A stretch of DNA of 64,000 nucleotides from Thermoanaerobaculia bacterium. GTDB lineage: Bacteria; Acidobacteriota; Thermoanaerobaculia; Gp7-AA8. The notes beneath the pieces were generated by a model. That model had not been told where the DNA came from. It saw only the letters and a program-made list of their open reading frames with translations, and made no database searches. Position 1 is the first letter of the stretch. Each line of letters starts with the position of its first letter. The stretch covers positions 90,444 through 154,443 of the forward strand of contig JADGNZ010000011.1 in NCBI GenBank assembly GCA_017883205.1, in the 5' to 3' direction. Made by a program: the position numbers and the translations under genes. Positions 52,845-62,089 of this stretch are shown here, piece after piece.

Positions 52845-55800
52845 TCAACTTCCAATGTTCTGTACGGCCGCCCACAGTGATGCGGGAACGTCACCGCTGC
52901 GGATCGAGTCGAGTTGCGCCTCGCGCAACGCCTCGGCGGCGGAGAGTCCCTTTGCAAGCTTTTCGTGCAATCGCGGGAAAAAGACCGATGCCGCCTGGTC
53001 GTCGATCGGCCAGAGCGTCGCGACCACCGATGACGCGCCGGCAGAAAGAAACCCGTGCGCGACGCTGATCACACCTTCCGCGGCACGGCGCTCGCCACGC
53101 GCGGTACTGCATCCGGCCAGAACGACGATGGATGCTGGGCGGAGCCGCAACCGGGTGATCTCCGCGACGCCGACCCGCCGCTCGTGTCCCTTGTCCCGCA
53201 AGACGATCGAGGCAGGCTCGATGCCGCGATCGTCCCCGATCGCATGTCCGGCAAAGTGAATGATGTCGGCCTGTGGCGCGCGTTTGATCAACGCATCGAG
53301 CTCCACAGAGTCGTCAAAGAGAAGCGCGGACGTCCGGTAGGCTCGTGCAACACGACGTCCCTCGCCTCCCGCGAAGGCAAGCGTTCCGACACCGGCTCCC
53401 GGCTCTGACGCCGAAAGAACCAGGGCCGACCGTGGCGACGTAACTTCACCTCTCCGTTCCGCTGCCGCTACAAACGCCGCCGCACTCGCTGCGATCACGA
53501 TCGGGTACTGCTCGATCAGATACTGGCCCCGGGAATCGGCCAGGGCACTGAACGCCACCATCGACGTTGCCTTATCCGGAACGAAAACGACCGTCGCCGC
53601 ACTGAGGAGTTGCCCTGCCACAGGTTCGATGAGCCGCCGGTAAAGCGCTGCTGACCGCGTGTCGCGAACGGCCGATCCTGTCTGGCGAATGGCCTCGCCG
53701 AAACCGTCTGCCTCGGCCATCAGTTTCTCGCGCCCGCACTCCACTGTTGTTGCGCGCACCCCCGACCTGTCTGCCGTGAAGATGACCAGCCGCGATGGAA
53801 GCGAGGCATATTCGACGACCACAGTTCGCGCAGGCAATCGACGGTAGTCGAGAACAGGCGAGCGTTCGTACGAATCAAGAAGGCCTCGAGCTCTGGCGCT
53901 TTCCGCGAATCGGAAGGCTGCCTCGGCGTCATTCCGCGAGATGGCCAGATCGATCCCTTCATCGAACAACTCTTCCGCGGCATGGAACGCACCCCAGCGC
54001 GCCTCGCCCGCTGGCAGCGACTTCCGACCCCGCTCCAGTTCGGCGATGCCGCGGCGGATGTCGGCCATCGCATCGGCAACGTTCCCCATCCTCCGGCGCG
54101 CACGCGCTCGCTGCAGGAAGAGGCCCGGAAGTTTGAGGGGATCGCTTTGCGTCGCTTGATACTCGATCGCTTCGCTCAGCAGCGATTCGGCCTGCGCAGG
54201 AGGCGTAGTCGAGAGCATCGCCGACGCACGCAGCTCGGCAACGCGCAGGTAGGCGTGATAGGCAGGATCCTTCGTCCGTTCCATCGCCTGTTTCGCGCTG
54301 GCGATGTCAGCCAACGCGCCGGTCTCATCGCCCAATTGGTCGCGGACCACGGCGCGGATGAGCGGGGTTGCTGCCAGTTGCAGATCATCCTTGAGCCGGG
54401 TTGCGATGTCGATTTCGAGTGAGAGGAACGACAAGGCTATGCGCCATTCGTGGCGGAGAATCGCCGCGTCCGCGACCGAGGCCACGGCCTTTTCGAGGTC
54501 GGCAGTCGAGCGCACGCCCAGGCCGTGCAGCGCGACCAGGCGATACTTCCATGCGGTGGCAGGGTCGCCGATCCGGTCATACACGAAGGCTAGAGATCGC
54601 CGCATACCGGAAGCGTTTGAGACCTCGCCGAGGCCGTCGAAGCGCGATATGCACTCCCCGATGGTGTTGATTGCGCCACCCCAATCCGCTCGCGCGATTT
54701 GGCACTTGCCGATCTCTCGGAGCAGGAGCACGCGGTACGCCGGGAAATCCGCGGACACGGCCGCGAGGAGTCCCTCGATTTCGCGCTCCGACTTTTCATG
54801 ATGGCCTTCTTCATAAACCATGTTCGCGGCGAAGAGACGCGCCGGGAGAACCATCGGACTCTGTGCCGTCTCGAATGCTGCCGCGGCGCGGCGGAGTAGT
54901 TGTTCGGCGTCCCCCGGACGCCTTTCCGCATATGCCTGCAGACCGTCGCGGTATTCGGAATGCGCGGACGCCAGCAAGGAGCGTTTCGTACCGCTGGACG
55001 CGTCGATCGCGGCGACGGCTCGTTCGAGCATTCGGTCGCCCTGGACCACCGCCACGGCCGCGCCCAGTCGCCGTGCGACGCGCAGATGACGCTCTGCTTC
55101 TCGCTCGTCGTGGCGCAACGCGGCCTTCCCCCATCGCCCGAGGACTTCCTTGACCGCCATTCCTCGTGCACCGAACGGATCACTCCGAGTCAGTGCCATC
55201 GCCATCGCAGGATCGGTTGCTACTCGGTCGTACTGGCGGTCGAGCCGTTCGAGAAAGAGCTCTTCGCGCGGCAGCGCATTGCGGTGCGTCCGGGCTTCGT
55301 CAGCCCACTCGCTGGTGGAGTCGATGGCCAGGTATCGCTCCCACGCCTCGCGGGCGTCATCCCTCAAACCGAGATGCTCGATGACGATGGCCCTATTGAA
55401 AAGAGCTTCAGGGAACTGAGGCTGAAGGGAAAGGGCGCGATCGGACGCCGCGAGCGACTCCGCAAGAAGCTCTGGCGCCTCATCGCGCATCGCGGTCTCA
55501 TGAAGTACCGCGGCCAGGTCGCTCCAGGACTCCCCGCGATTCGACTTTTCCGCTTCCGCCGTCAGAATCGGTAGCGCCGCCCTGGGGTGCCCGGCGAGCA
55601 GTTGAGCAACTCCCTCGGCGTGGTCCGCCGGCGCCGGTGTTCCGCGAACGTTCCCGATCGTTGTTCCCATCGCCGCCGCCATGACTCCACTCTTCGGTGA
55701 CTCAGCCGGAAGCGAAGTACGGAACGGCGCCCAGGCGAGCTCTCCGCTCACGCGAGTCTCGATCAGGCGGTTCGTTACTCTTGACGTGAAGCGGAGCGAG

Positions 55801-55952
55801 GCAATCGATTGCAGCACCGACGTGGGGATGACCATCAGCACGAGAGCGCTCGCTCCCGCGAAAAAGGCGATCTTCGCCAGGAGACCGCTACTCCCGGTCG
55901 AGCGCCATCGATCGCTTCCTTGTCCGAGTGTCAGGGTTGCGTCTCCCGCCAT
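52845..55952 (-). CDS. TPR-CHAT caspase-like protease, membrane anchored
   Basis: 1035 aa. One N-terminal membrane helix (about 23-45, LLAKIAFFAGASALVLMVIP), then about 650 residues of helical TPR-like repeats, and a C-terminal CHAT domain. The catalytic pair is clear: His903 in HFAGHA and Cys948 in LAGCSTARG. SALADSRGQYLIEQYPIVI and ATLWPIDDQAASVFF are other CHAT signatures. CHAT proteases cleave target proteins when the TPR part senses a signal. First gene of an operon with a 297-aa protein and the trypsin-like protease; 284 bp upstream without a gene can hold the promoter. Confidence 0.92.
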   Translation of the reverse strand: MAGDATLTLGQGSDRWRSTGSSGLLAKIAFFAGASALVLMVIPTSVLQSIASLRFTSRVTNRLIETRVSGELAWAPFRTSLPAESPKSGVMAAAMGTTIGNVRGTPAPADHAEGVAQLLAGHPRAALPILTAEAEKSNRGESWSDLAAVLHETAMRDEAPELLAESLAASDRALSLQPQFPEALFNRAIVIEHLGLRDDAREAWERYLAIDSTSEWADEARTHRNALPREELFLERLDRQYDRVATDPAMAMALTRSDPFGARGMAVKEVLGRWGKAALRHDEREAERHLRVARRLGAAVAVVQGDRMLERAVAAIDASSGTKRSLLASAHSEYRDGLQAYAERRPGDAEQLLRRAAAAFETAQSPMVLPARLFAANMVYEEGHHEKSEREIEGLLAAVSADFPAYRVLLLREIGKCQIARADWGGAINTIGECISRFDGLGEVSNASGMRRSLAFVYDRIGDPATAWKYRLVALHGLGVRSTADLEKAVASVADAAILRHEWRIALSFLSLEIDIATRLKDDLQLAATPLIRAVVRDQLGDETGALADIASAKQAMERTKDPAYHAYLRVAELRASAMLSTTPPAQAESLLSEAIEYQATQSDPLKLPGLFLQRARARRRMGNVADAMADIRRGIAELERGRKSLPAGEARWGAFHAAEELFDEGIDLAISRNDAEAAFRFAESARARGLLDSYERSPVLDYRRLPARTVVVEYASLPSRLVIFTADRSGVRATTVECGREKLMAEADGFGEAIRQTGSAVRDTRSAALYRRLIEPVAGQLLSAATVVFVPDKATSMVAFSALADSRGQYLIEQYPIVIAASAAAFVAAAERRGEVTSPRSALVLSASEPGAGVGTLAFAGGEGRRVARAYRTSALLFDDSVELDALIKRAPQADIIHFAGHAIGDDRGIEPASIVLRDKGHERRVGVAEITRLRLRPASIVVLAGCSTARGERRAAEGVISVAHGFLSAGASSVVATLWPIDDQAASVFFPRLHEKLAKGLSAAEALREAQLDSIRSGDVPASLWAAVQNIGS

Positions 55953-56236
55953 CGCTATCTCCCGATGTCGTAGACGGCCCGTGACGTACCTTTTTTCAGC
56001 GCGAGATCGCGACTGAGACTACTGCTCGCACGCAGATCAGTACGACCGTAGCTTCGAATGTCGGGAGAAGGTACAAGGATACACCCAACGGCAACAACTA
56101 GTTCCTTAACCTTCGTGACCGGTGCGTCGTGGTGCCGTTGTCACTGGTCAGTCGGGCGCGCCGGGACACACGCACGAGACGTCGCACGCGCACGCGCATT
56201 AGAGACTTGTCACGTGAAACGGTTTTCAGACGGAGA
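55953..56236. promoter_or_regulatory. Promoter region of the CHAT operon
   Basis: 284 bp between the CHAT start and the patatin stop. I see no gene and no convincing -35/-10 pair, but transcription of the CHAT operon must begin here or read through from the patatin gene. GC-rich with CGCACGCGCACGCGC at 56176-56195. Confidence 0.4.
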
Positions 56237-58861
56237 TCAATTGACGATATGCTGCGGTCGCTCGCCTCCGGCCTCCGGCATTGATGGAGCATCATCGCTG
56301 CTCGCATTCGTGGGCGGTGGGTTGTTCGCCACAGAAAGATGTGGTCCTGATGTGGCAATCCCCGCCGCGGGCTGCTTGGTTGCGGCCTCCCATTTGCCGT
56401 GCTCCAGGAACAAACGGTCGAAGATCAGGAGATGAAGTCCAGCAACGATCCACCCGACGAAGGCAATGGCGAAGCCGAGGCCCATCTCGCCGAGGCGCTT
56501 GTGATAGAGGCGGCGCTTGTCGAGTTGCGCGAGGATCCATTTCGCTGCCAACAACACGATGGCAATGAGCGAGACAACTCCAAGTGACGGCAGCTCGACC
56601 ATGCGCTTCTTCCACAACGCGTAACCGGCGCCGATGATCGCGGCGCCACCGAAACCGACGGCCAGCGCCTTCAGCGGCGGCAGTTGCTTCCAAACCTTCA
56701 ACGCCAGCTCGTTGGACACGCGGAGCAGCGTGAGCATGCGCTCCCTCCCCTGCGGGTCGGTGCGGGTCATCGCATCCTCGGCGGCGAGGAACCGCCACGG
56801 CTGGCGCGCTCCCGCGGGCTGCAGCGATGGCAAACACTTCTCCTCGAGCAGCGCGTGCTCCGTCATCCGGTAACCGCTCGTCATCAGCGCGTACGCCTCG
56901 GCGTCGGAGAACGAATCGAGATCGGTGCGCACCTCCGCGAGCTTGAGCTGGATCTCGCGATCGATTCCGTAGCTGGTCACCTCGGGCTGCTTGTCCGCGG
57001 GCTTCTCCGGCGCGCCGATCCAGGATACTGGGTTCGCTTCGAGATCTTTCGTCAGGTGAATGAACATCGCACCTTGAATCGCGCCGGCACGGCGGAGCGC
57101 GCTGAGCTGATCGAACTGCGCCTCGCGCACGCGCGCCTGCAGGACGGCGTTCGAGTTGCCGAGGGAGTCGCTGACGCTTCCGCCCGGACTCGCTTGTTCG
57201 CGAAACTGACCGCTCGAATCGCTGACGAGAATCACGCGGCAGTTCTGTTCGAGAAGACTCGACAAGCCCTGGTTGTCGTGCACCCCGCCGTCAACGAGAC
57301 GCACCGTGCGGTCCGGATACAGGTTACGCAGCACGATCGGTTCGAACAGCGCCGGCACGCAAGCCGAGGCGCCGACCACGCGCCCGATCGGAATCTCGTC
57401 GTATGGTTTCGGCGCTTCTTTCTTGTAGTACATGCGCCGGTATCGCGGAATGGCGTCGATCGCCTCGCTGATGGCCTGCGGCGACTCGCCCATCCACGTC
57501 GCGGTGAACTGCCAGTTGTGGCCCGTGTTCATCGTCGTGGCGTTGAGGACGAGCATCGGCACCTTCGCGCCGAGGCGCCAGTTGTCGTACTTCGGTGTGA
57601 AATCGTCCGGTGCCCCGCGGAACTCCGCGGGATGCACGATGAGATCGGACATCAAGCGCGCCGGCTCTTTCCCTTCCGCCGCGGTCTGATCGTAGAAATG
57701 CTCCTGATAGAGCTCTGCGATGACGTCGGACCGCGAGTAGCCCGATTGCAGCGCCATCTTGAAACCGGACTTGGGCGACGCAGCGATGCGCATGCGCACG
57801 TTCTTCTGGACGCCTTCGAGAAACTTCCTCTCGACGTCGCGCACGAGCTGAATGTAATCGTCGTGCCCGGTCTTTCCGCTCTCGAGGAGTTTCTTGAGCT
57901 CGAGGTAGTAGAACGCGCCGATGATCGATCCTCCGGAAACGGAGGAGATCACTTCGACGTGGCGCAGGAGATCGAGCTCAGCGAGCTTGGCCAGCACGCC
58001 GATGTGAAACAGCGACGCCCGAAAACCGCCGCCGGAAAGCGCGAGGCCGATCTTGCCGCCGAACAACGCGTTCACCGCATCATCGTTGATGCCGAACGAC
58101 CTCTGAATGAGGTCCGACGCGGTGTCGTAATGCGGCGTGCCTTCGAAGCGGAGATGCGCGAGGAGAGCGAGTTGGCGCGCCGTGGTCTCCGCCGCTGCCT
58201 TCTCCTTCTTCAGCGTGCCGATCGAATTGCTTCCCTCGTCGAGCGCAGCGGCGGCTGCCGCGAAATCCGCGAGTCCGAACGCCGCTTCGGCGCGGGATGC
58301 ATGGAAGTACCAAGGGTTCTCGTCCTTCGGCGGACCGGCGGCGTTCAGCTTCGCCAACACCTTTGCGCGAGTCTGATCCGCGAAATCGAACCGCGCCTTC
58401 CTGCGCGCGGCTGCGTCGGCGCCGCCGGCGTCGCCTTCCTGCACGCCGAGGAGATCGGAGACGAAGGCAACGTTCACGGCGAGCCAACCGTCGGCGTCAG
58501 GCGTCTCCCCGGCTCCCTTCGCGTACCACTTCAGCGACTTCTCCAGGTGTGTCCGCTGGCCGGAGTAGTCCCACATGCGCTTGTAGATCGCACCGGCGAG
58601 GCCGAGGGTCTCACCGTTCGTCGATATGTTGAGAGCGCAATACTTTTCCAGAACCTCGAGCGCGCTCTCGAACTTCTGCGGCGCGCGCAGATCCTCATCT
58701 TTGTAGAACGAGCGCGCGAGGACCTGGTGGATGGGGATGTAGTGCTCGCTCTTGCAATCGAGCTCGCCGGCTTCGAGGATGATCCTGCGCGCCTCGGCGG
58801 GGTCGTTTCCGATTGCACCTTTTGCCAAAGCGAGAACAGCGGCAATATCGATCTTCGACAT
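56237..58861 (-). CDS. Patatin-like phospholipase with N-terminal helical repeats and C-terminal membrane helices
   Basis: 874 aa from ATG 58861, which has GGAGG; a longer frame adds 26 residues without support. Residues 1-255 are TPR/TRAFs-binding-like helices. The patatin domain starts at about 270: ALSGGGFRASLFHIG (oxyanion loop), nucleophile Ser309 in SSVSGGS and Asp in VDGGVHDNQG. The C-terminal about 190 residues hold several hydrophobic helices, so the enzyme sits at a membrane. Such phospholipases kill or signal by hydrolysing membrane lipids. Divergent from the TIR/NDT-like gene. Confidence 0.9.
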   Translation of the reverse strand: MSKIDIAAVLALAKGAIGNDPAEARRIILEAGELDCKSEHYIPIHQVLARSFYKDEDLRAPQKFESALEVLEKYCALNISTNGETLGLAGAIYKRMWDYSGQRTHLEKSLKWYAKGAGETPDADGWLAVNVAFVSDLLGVQEGDAGGADAAARRKARFDFADQTRAKVLAKLNAAGPPKDENPWYFHASRAEAAFGLADFAAAAAALDEGSNSIGTLKKEKAAAETTARQLALLAHLRFEGTPHYDTASDLIQRSFGINDDAVNALFGGKIGLALSGGGFRASLFHIGVLAKLAELDLLRHVEVISSVSGGSIIGAFYYLELKKLLESGKTGHDDYIQLVRDVERKFLEGVQKNVRMRIAASPKSGFKMALQSGYSRSDVIAELYQEHFYDQTAAEGKEPARLMSDLIVHPAEFRGAPDDFTPKYDNWRLGAKVPMLVLNATTMNTGHNWQFTATWMGESPQAISEAIDAIPRYRRMYYKKEAPKPYDEIPIGRVVGASACVPALFEPIVLRNLYPDRTVRLVDGGVHDNQGLSSLLEQNCRVILVSDSSGQFREQASPGGSVSDSLGNSNAVLQARVREAQFDQLSALRRAGAIQGAMFIHLTKDLEANPVSWIGAPEKPADKQPEVTSYGIDREIQLKLAEVRTDLDSFSDAEAYALMTSGYRMTEHALLEEKCLPSLQPAGARQPWRFLAAEDAMTRTDPQGRERMLTLLRVSNELALKVWKQLPPLKALAVGFGGAAIIGAGYALWKKRMVELPSLGVVSLIAIVLLAAKWILAQLDKRRLYHKRLGEMGLGFAIAFVGWIVAGLHLLIFDRLFLEHGKWEAATKQPAAGIATSGPHLSVANNPPPTNASSDDAPSMPEAGGERPQHIVN

Positions 58862-58995
58862 CGAACACCTCCGCCCGGAATAGAGAGAGACAACTTGTCG
58901 GGATTCGCGAACGATACGTCCGTTCCGGCGCGGCGGCAACAGTTATGGATGGACGGACGGATGACTCCGCCGTGGCGAGGAAGTACGATGTGCCG
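58862..58995. promoter_or_regulatory. Divergent promoter region between patatin and TIR/NDT-like genes
   Basis: 134 bp that must hold both promoters; the two genes are probably co-regulated. No clear operator palindrome seen. Confidence 0.45.
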
Positions 58996-60348
58996 ATGTC
59001 CGACTCGACACCGACGCGCGATCTCTGTTTCGTGGCCATGCCCTTCGGAATCAAGACGGACGTGGCGGGCCCCGTCTCGTTCGATGCCGTCTACCACAAG
59101 ATCATCCAGCCGGCGATCGAGAAGGCCGGACTGGAGCCTTTGCGCGCGGACGAGGAAGTCGCAGGCGGCCTCATTCACAAGCCGATGTTCGAGCGGCTGA
59201 TCCTCTGCAAGTTTGCAGTAGCCGACCTCACCACTGCGAACGCGAACGTCTTTTACGAGCTCGGCGTGCGGCACGCGGCACGTCCCGGCTCGACGGTCCT
59301 GGTTTACGCCGAAGGGAGAGGACAGTTGCCGTTCGATGTCGCGCCGCTGCGCGCCCTCCCCTATCGACTCGACGCCGCGGGCTCTCCCGCCGATCCGGAG
59401 AAAGCAGTCGCCGACCTCGGGGCACGGCTCGACGCGATGCGCACGCAATCGAGCGGGAACCAGGCCGGCGTCATCGACAGTCCGCTGTCCAATACGCTCG
59501 ACGGCTACCTCTTCCCCGACATCGCCCGCCTGCGGACGGATGTCTTTCGCGAGCGCGTGCAATACGCGCAGGACATCAAACAGAAGCTCGCCGCCGCACG
59601 CCGTTCCGGCCTCGACGCTGTGCGCGCCGTGGAGCAGGAGATCGAAAACCTCGATGCCACCGAGAGCGCCGCGGTGGTCGACCTCTTCCTTTCCTATCGC
59701 GCGGTGAAAGGCTGGCAGGAGATGATCGCCCTCGCTGCGCGCATGCCCAAGCCGCTGGCGGCGACGATCCTCGTGCGCGAACAACTCGCGCTCGCACTCA
59801 ATCGCGCTGGCGACGATGCCCGCGCCGAGGAAGTGCTGCTAGACATTCTGGCCACGCGCGGACCAAGCAGCGAAACGTACGGCATCCTCGGCCGCATCTA
59901 CAAGGATCGATGGGAGCGCACGCGGAACGCCAACGATCCGTTCCGCGCCAAGGCCCTGCTCGAAAAAGCGATCGACACCTATCGAAAGGGATTCGAAGCC
60001 GATTGGCGCGACGCGTATCCCGGCATCAACACGGTGACGTTGATGGAGCTGCGCGAGCCGCCGGACCCGAAGCGCGAAGAGCTCCTTCCCGTCGTCCGCT
60101 ACGCGGTGACGCGCCGCATCGCCGGCTCGAGCCCCGACTACTGGGACTACGCCACCCTGCTCGAGCTCGCGGTCCTGGCCAACGACCGCGAGAACGCCGC
60201 CGATTCCCTCGGCAACGCGCTCGTCGCCATGCGCGAGAAGTGGGAAGGCGAAACGACCGCCCGCAACCTGCGCCTCATCGCCGAGTCGCGTAAGAAACGC
60301 GGCGAAGACGTACAGTGGATCGAGGAGCTGATCGCAGCGCTGAGCTGA
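58996..60348 (+). CDS. TIR/nucleoside-deoxyribosyltransferase-like protein with TRAFs-binding-type helical domain
   Basis: 450 aa from ATG 58996. Residues 8-130 resemble the NDT/TIR-like flavodoxin-type fold that opens conflict-system proteins: DLCFVAMPFG, then PAIEKAGLEPLRADEEVAGG and VADLTTANANVFYELGVRHA with the conserved Glu of FYELG. Residues about 190-450 are helical repeats of the DUF4071/TRAFs-binding type (VDLFLSYRAVKGWQEMIALA; LGRIYKDRWERT). NAD-like or nucleotide base-exchange activity can be predicted but not shown. Shares its helical-domain type with the divergent patatin protein. Confidence 0.75.
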   Translation: MSDSTPTRDLCFVAMPFGIKTDVAGPVSFDAVYHKIIQPAIEKAGLEPLRADEEVAGGLIHKPMFERLILCKFAVADLTTANANVFYELGVRHAARPGSTVLVYAEGRGQLPFDVAPLRALPYRLDAAGSPADPEKAVADLGARLDAMRTQSSGNQAGVIDSPLSNTLDGYLFPDIARLRTDVFRERVQYAQDIKQKLAAARRSGLDAVRAVEQEIENLDATESAAVVDLFLSYRAVKGWQEMIALAARMPKPLAATILVREQLALALNRAGDDARAEEVLLDILATRGPSSETYGILGRIYKDRWERTRNANDPFRAKALLEKAIDTYRKGFEADWRDAYPGINTVTLMELREPPDPKREELLPVVRYAVTRRIAGSSPDYWDYATLLELAVLANDRENAADSLGNALVAMREKWEGETTARNLRLIAESRKKRGEDVQWIEELIAALS

Positions 60349-60363
60349 CTTGTCATCCGGCGC

Positions 60364-61935
60364 CTAATGTCCCCCGTTTCCCTTCTCGATGAACGTCACG
60401 ATGTCCTTTGACAGCGCTTCGAGCGACGGGTGATGCAGGTACATCATGTGGCCGCCGGGATAGTCCTTGATCGTCAGGCGATTAATGTCGATGCCGCTGT
60501 GCTCGAGCATGTAGCGCATGGCGAAGTACGACGTCGTCAGGTCGTTGTAGCCTGCGGCGGCGAAGACGCGTAGCGACTCGTTATCCTTCGTTCCCTGGGC
60601 CAGTGCGCCGGTGACGTCGACGAAGCCGGCGAAGGCGCCGCGTCCGTTGCCGGGACGCTTCCACTTCTGGTTTGCCTCGCCGTTCTGCGGCGCATATCGC
60701 TTCACCAGATCGACGCCGAGGTCGTTGCGAAGATAGTTCTGGAAGAGTGAGATGTAGATCGGTCCGGTCTTGGCGTTGAACGCATCGTTGTCGGGAAACT
60801 CCGCCACGCGGTCGATCTCGGTCTGCACGTAGCGTCCGTCGAGGAGGCCCACCGACTTCCCTTCCTCGCGCAGCAGTTCCTTCGTGAAGCGCAGCGCGTA
60901 GATCCGCAGATCGGCTCGGAGGATGTACTCCTTCGACACGCCCGTGTAGCGATGGACGCGCTCGGCGATCCGTTCCTTCTCTGCCTTCGGCAGCTCGTCG
61001 CCCTGAAAGAGCGCCACCAGGTACTCCGTTCCGGCGAACTTCTCCACTTCGCGGAGGAGCGTGTCGAGGTCCTTCCACTGATCGGGCAGCTTGTGGTGGT
61101 AGTACGCCGTCGCGGCCAGAGCGGGAAGAGAGGTTGCGTACGTCAGGTCGTTGCCATTGACGACGAAGGGCAGCGTTCCCATGTTCAGCGCGGGCGAGAG
61201 CAGGATGACGCCGTTGAGACCGATGCCGAGGTTGCCTTGGAGGCGCGGAACGAGGAGGGCGGAGCGGATGCCGCCGTAGCTCTCGCCGAGGAGGTACTTC
61301 GGGGAGTTCCAGCGATTGTGCTGGGTGATGAAGCTGCGGATGAACTCCGCGACCGAGTCGGCGTCTTCGTCGTACCCCCAGAAGTCCTCGCCCTTCTTGT
61401 CGCCCATGGCGTGGCTGTAACCGGTGCCGATGGGATCGATGAAGACGAGATCGGTGGCGCGGAAGATCGTGTCGTCGTTGTCGCGCAGCTTGTAGGGCGG
61501 GCTGCCGGGATCGGCAGCGTCGCTCGGGATGTCGATGATCCTCGGGCCGACCAATCCGAAGTGCAGCCAGATCGAGGCCGATCCCGGTCCGCCGTTGTAG
61601 ACGAACGTGACCGGCCGGTCCTCCTGGCGCGCCACGCCATCCTTCGTGTAGGCGATCGTGAAGAAGCTGGCGGTGTTCTTCCCCTCCGCATCTTTGAGGA
61701 AGATCTCTTCGGCGGTCGTGGTGTAGGCGACGTCCGCGCCACCGAGCTTCATCCGATGCTGCCGTACAAACTTGACCGGCTCCAGAGGCTTCTCGCCTGC
61801 TTTGTCACCAGCCTTGTCGGCAGCTTTGTCCGCCGGCTTGTCCGCCGGCTTGGGATCGTCCGCGCGAAGCGGAGCAATGAGAACGAACAGAGCAACCAGA
61901 GACGCCATCAAAGGCGCGGTCAATTTACGCATCAC
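60364..61935 (-). CDS. Serine carboxypeptidase, S10 family, exported
   Basis: 523 aa. Signal peptide (about 1-25), then a low-complexity linker of alternating KPAD/KAGD units, then the peptidase. NGGPGSAS (114-121) gives the oxyanion region, GESYGG (217-222) contains Ser219, with Asp in the DTIFRATDLVFIDPIG region side, and His near 503 in GGHMMYLHHP. These extracellular exopeptidases remove C-terminal residues at acid pH. Bacterial members with Lys/Ala/Asp-rich linkers are known in Acidobacteriota-like genomes. Convergent with the upstream TIR/NDT-like gene. Confidence 0.92.
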   Translation of the reverse strand: MMRKLTAPLMASLVALFVLIAPLRADDPKPADKPADKAADKAGDKAGEKPLEPVKFVRQHRMKLGGADVAYTTTAEEIFLKDAEGKNTASFFTIAYTKDGVARQEDRPVTFVYNGGPGSASIWLHFGLVGPRIIDIPSDAADPGSPPYKLRDNDDTIFRATDLVFIDPIGTGYSHAMGDKKGEDFWGYDEDADSVAEFIRSFITQHNRWNSPKYLLGESYGGIRSALLVPRLQGNLGIGLNGVILLSPALNMGTLPFVVNGNDLTYATSLPALAATAYYHHKLPDQWKDLDTLLREVEKFAGTEYLVALFQGDELPKAEKERIAERVHRYTGVSKEYILRADLRIYALRFTKELLREEGKSVGLLDGRYVQTEIDRVAEFPDNDAFNAKTGPIYISLFQNYLRNDLGVDLVKRYAPQNGEANQKWKRPGNGRGAFAGFVDVTGALAQGTKDNESLRVFAAAGYNDLTTSYFAMRYMLEHSGIDINRLTIKDYPGGHMMYLHHPSLEALSKDIVTFIEKGNGGH

Positions 61936-62089
61936 GGAGAGGTACCTCGCTTCCTGCCAGACTTGGACGACGGAGCGGTTATACGAGTTAGTCGGGCGGA
62001 AGTTTATCGCGCGTATGTTCGGGCGGGCTACCGTGCGCGGCAGATGATTGGCGTATCTCCTCTCAGCCCGATCTCCGCAGTTGTGAAGA

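Noticed and set aside
56684..59200. 838-aa plus frame opposite the patatin gene
   Set aside because: Antisense to a gene with clear patatin motifs; long antisense frames are common at this GC.
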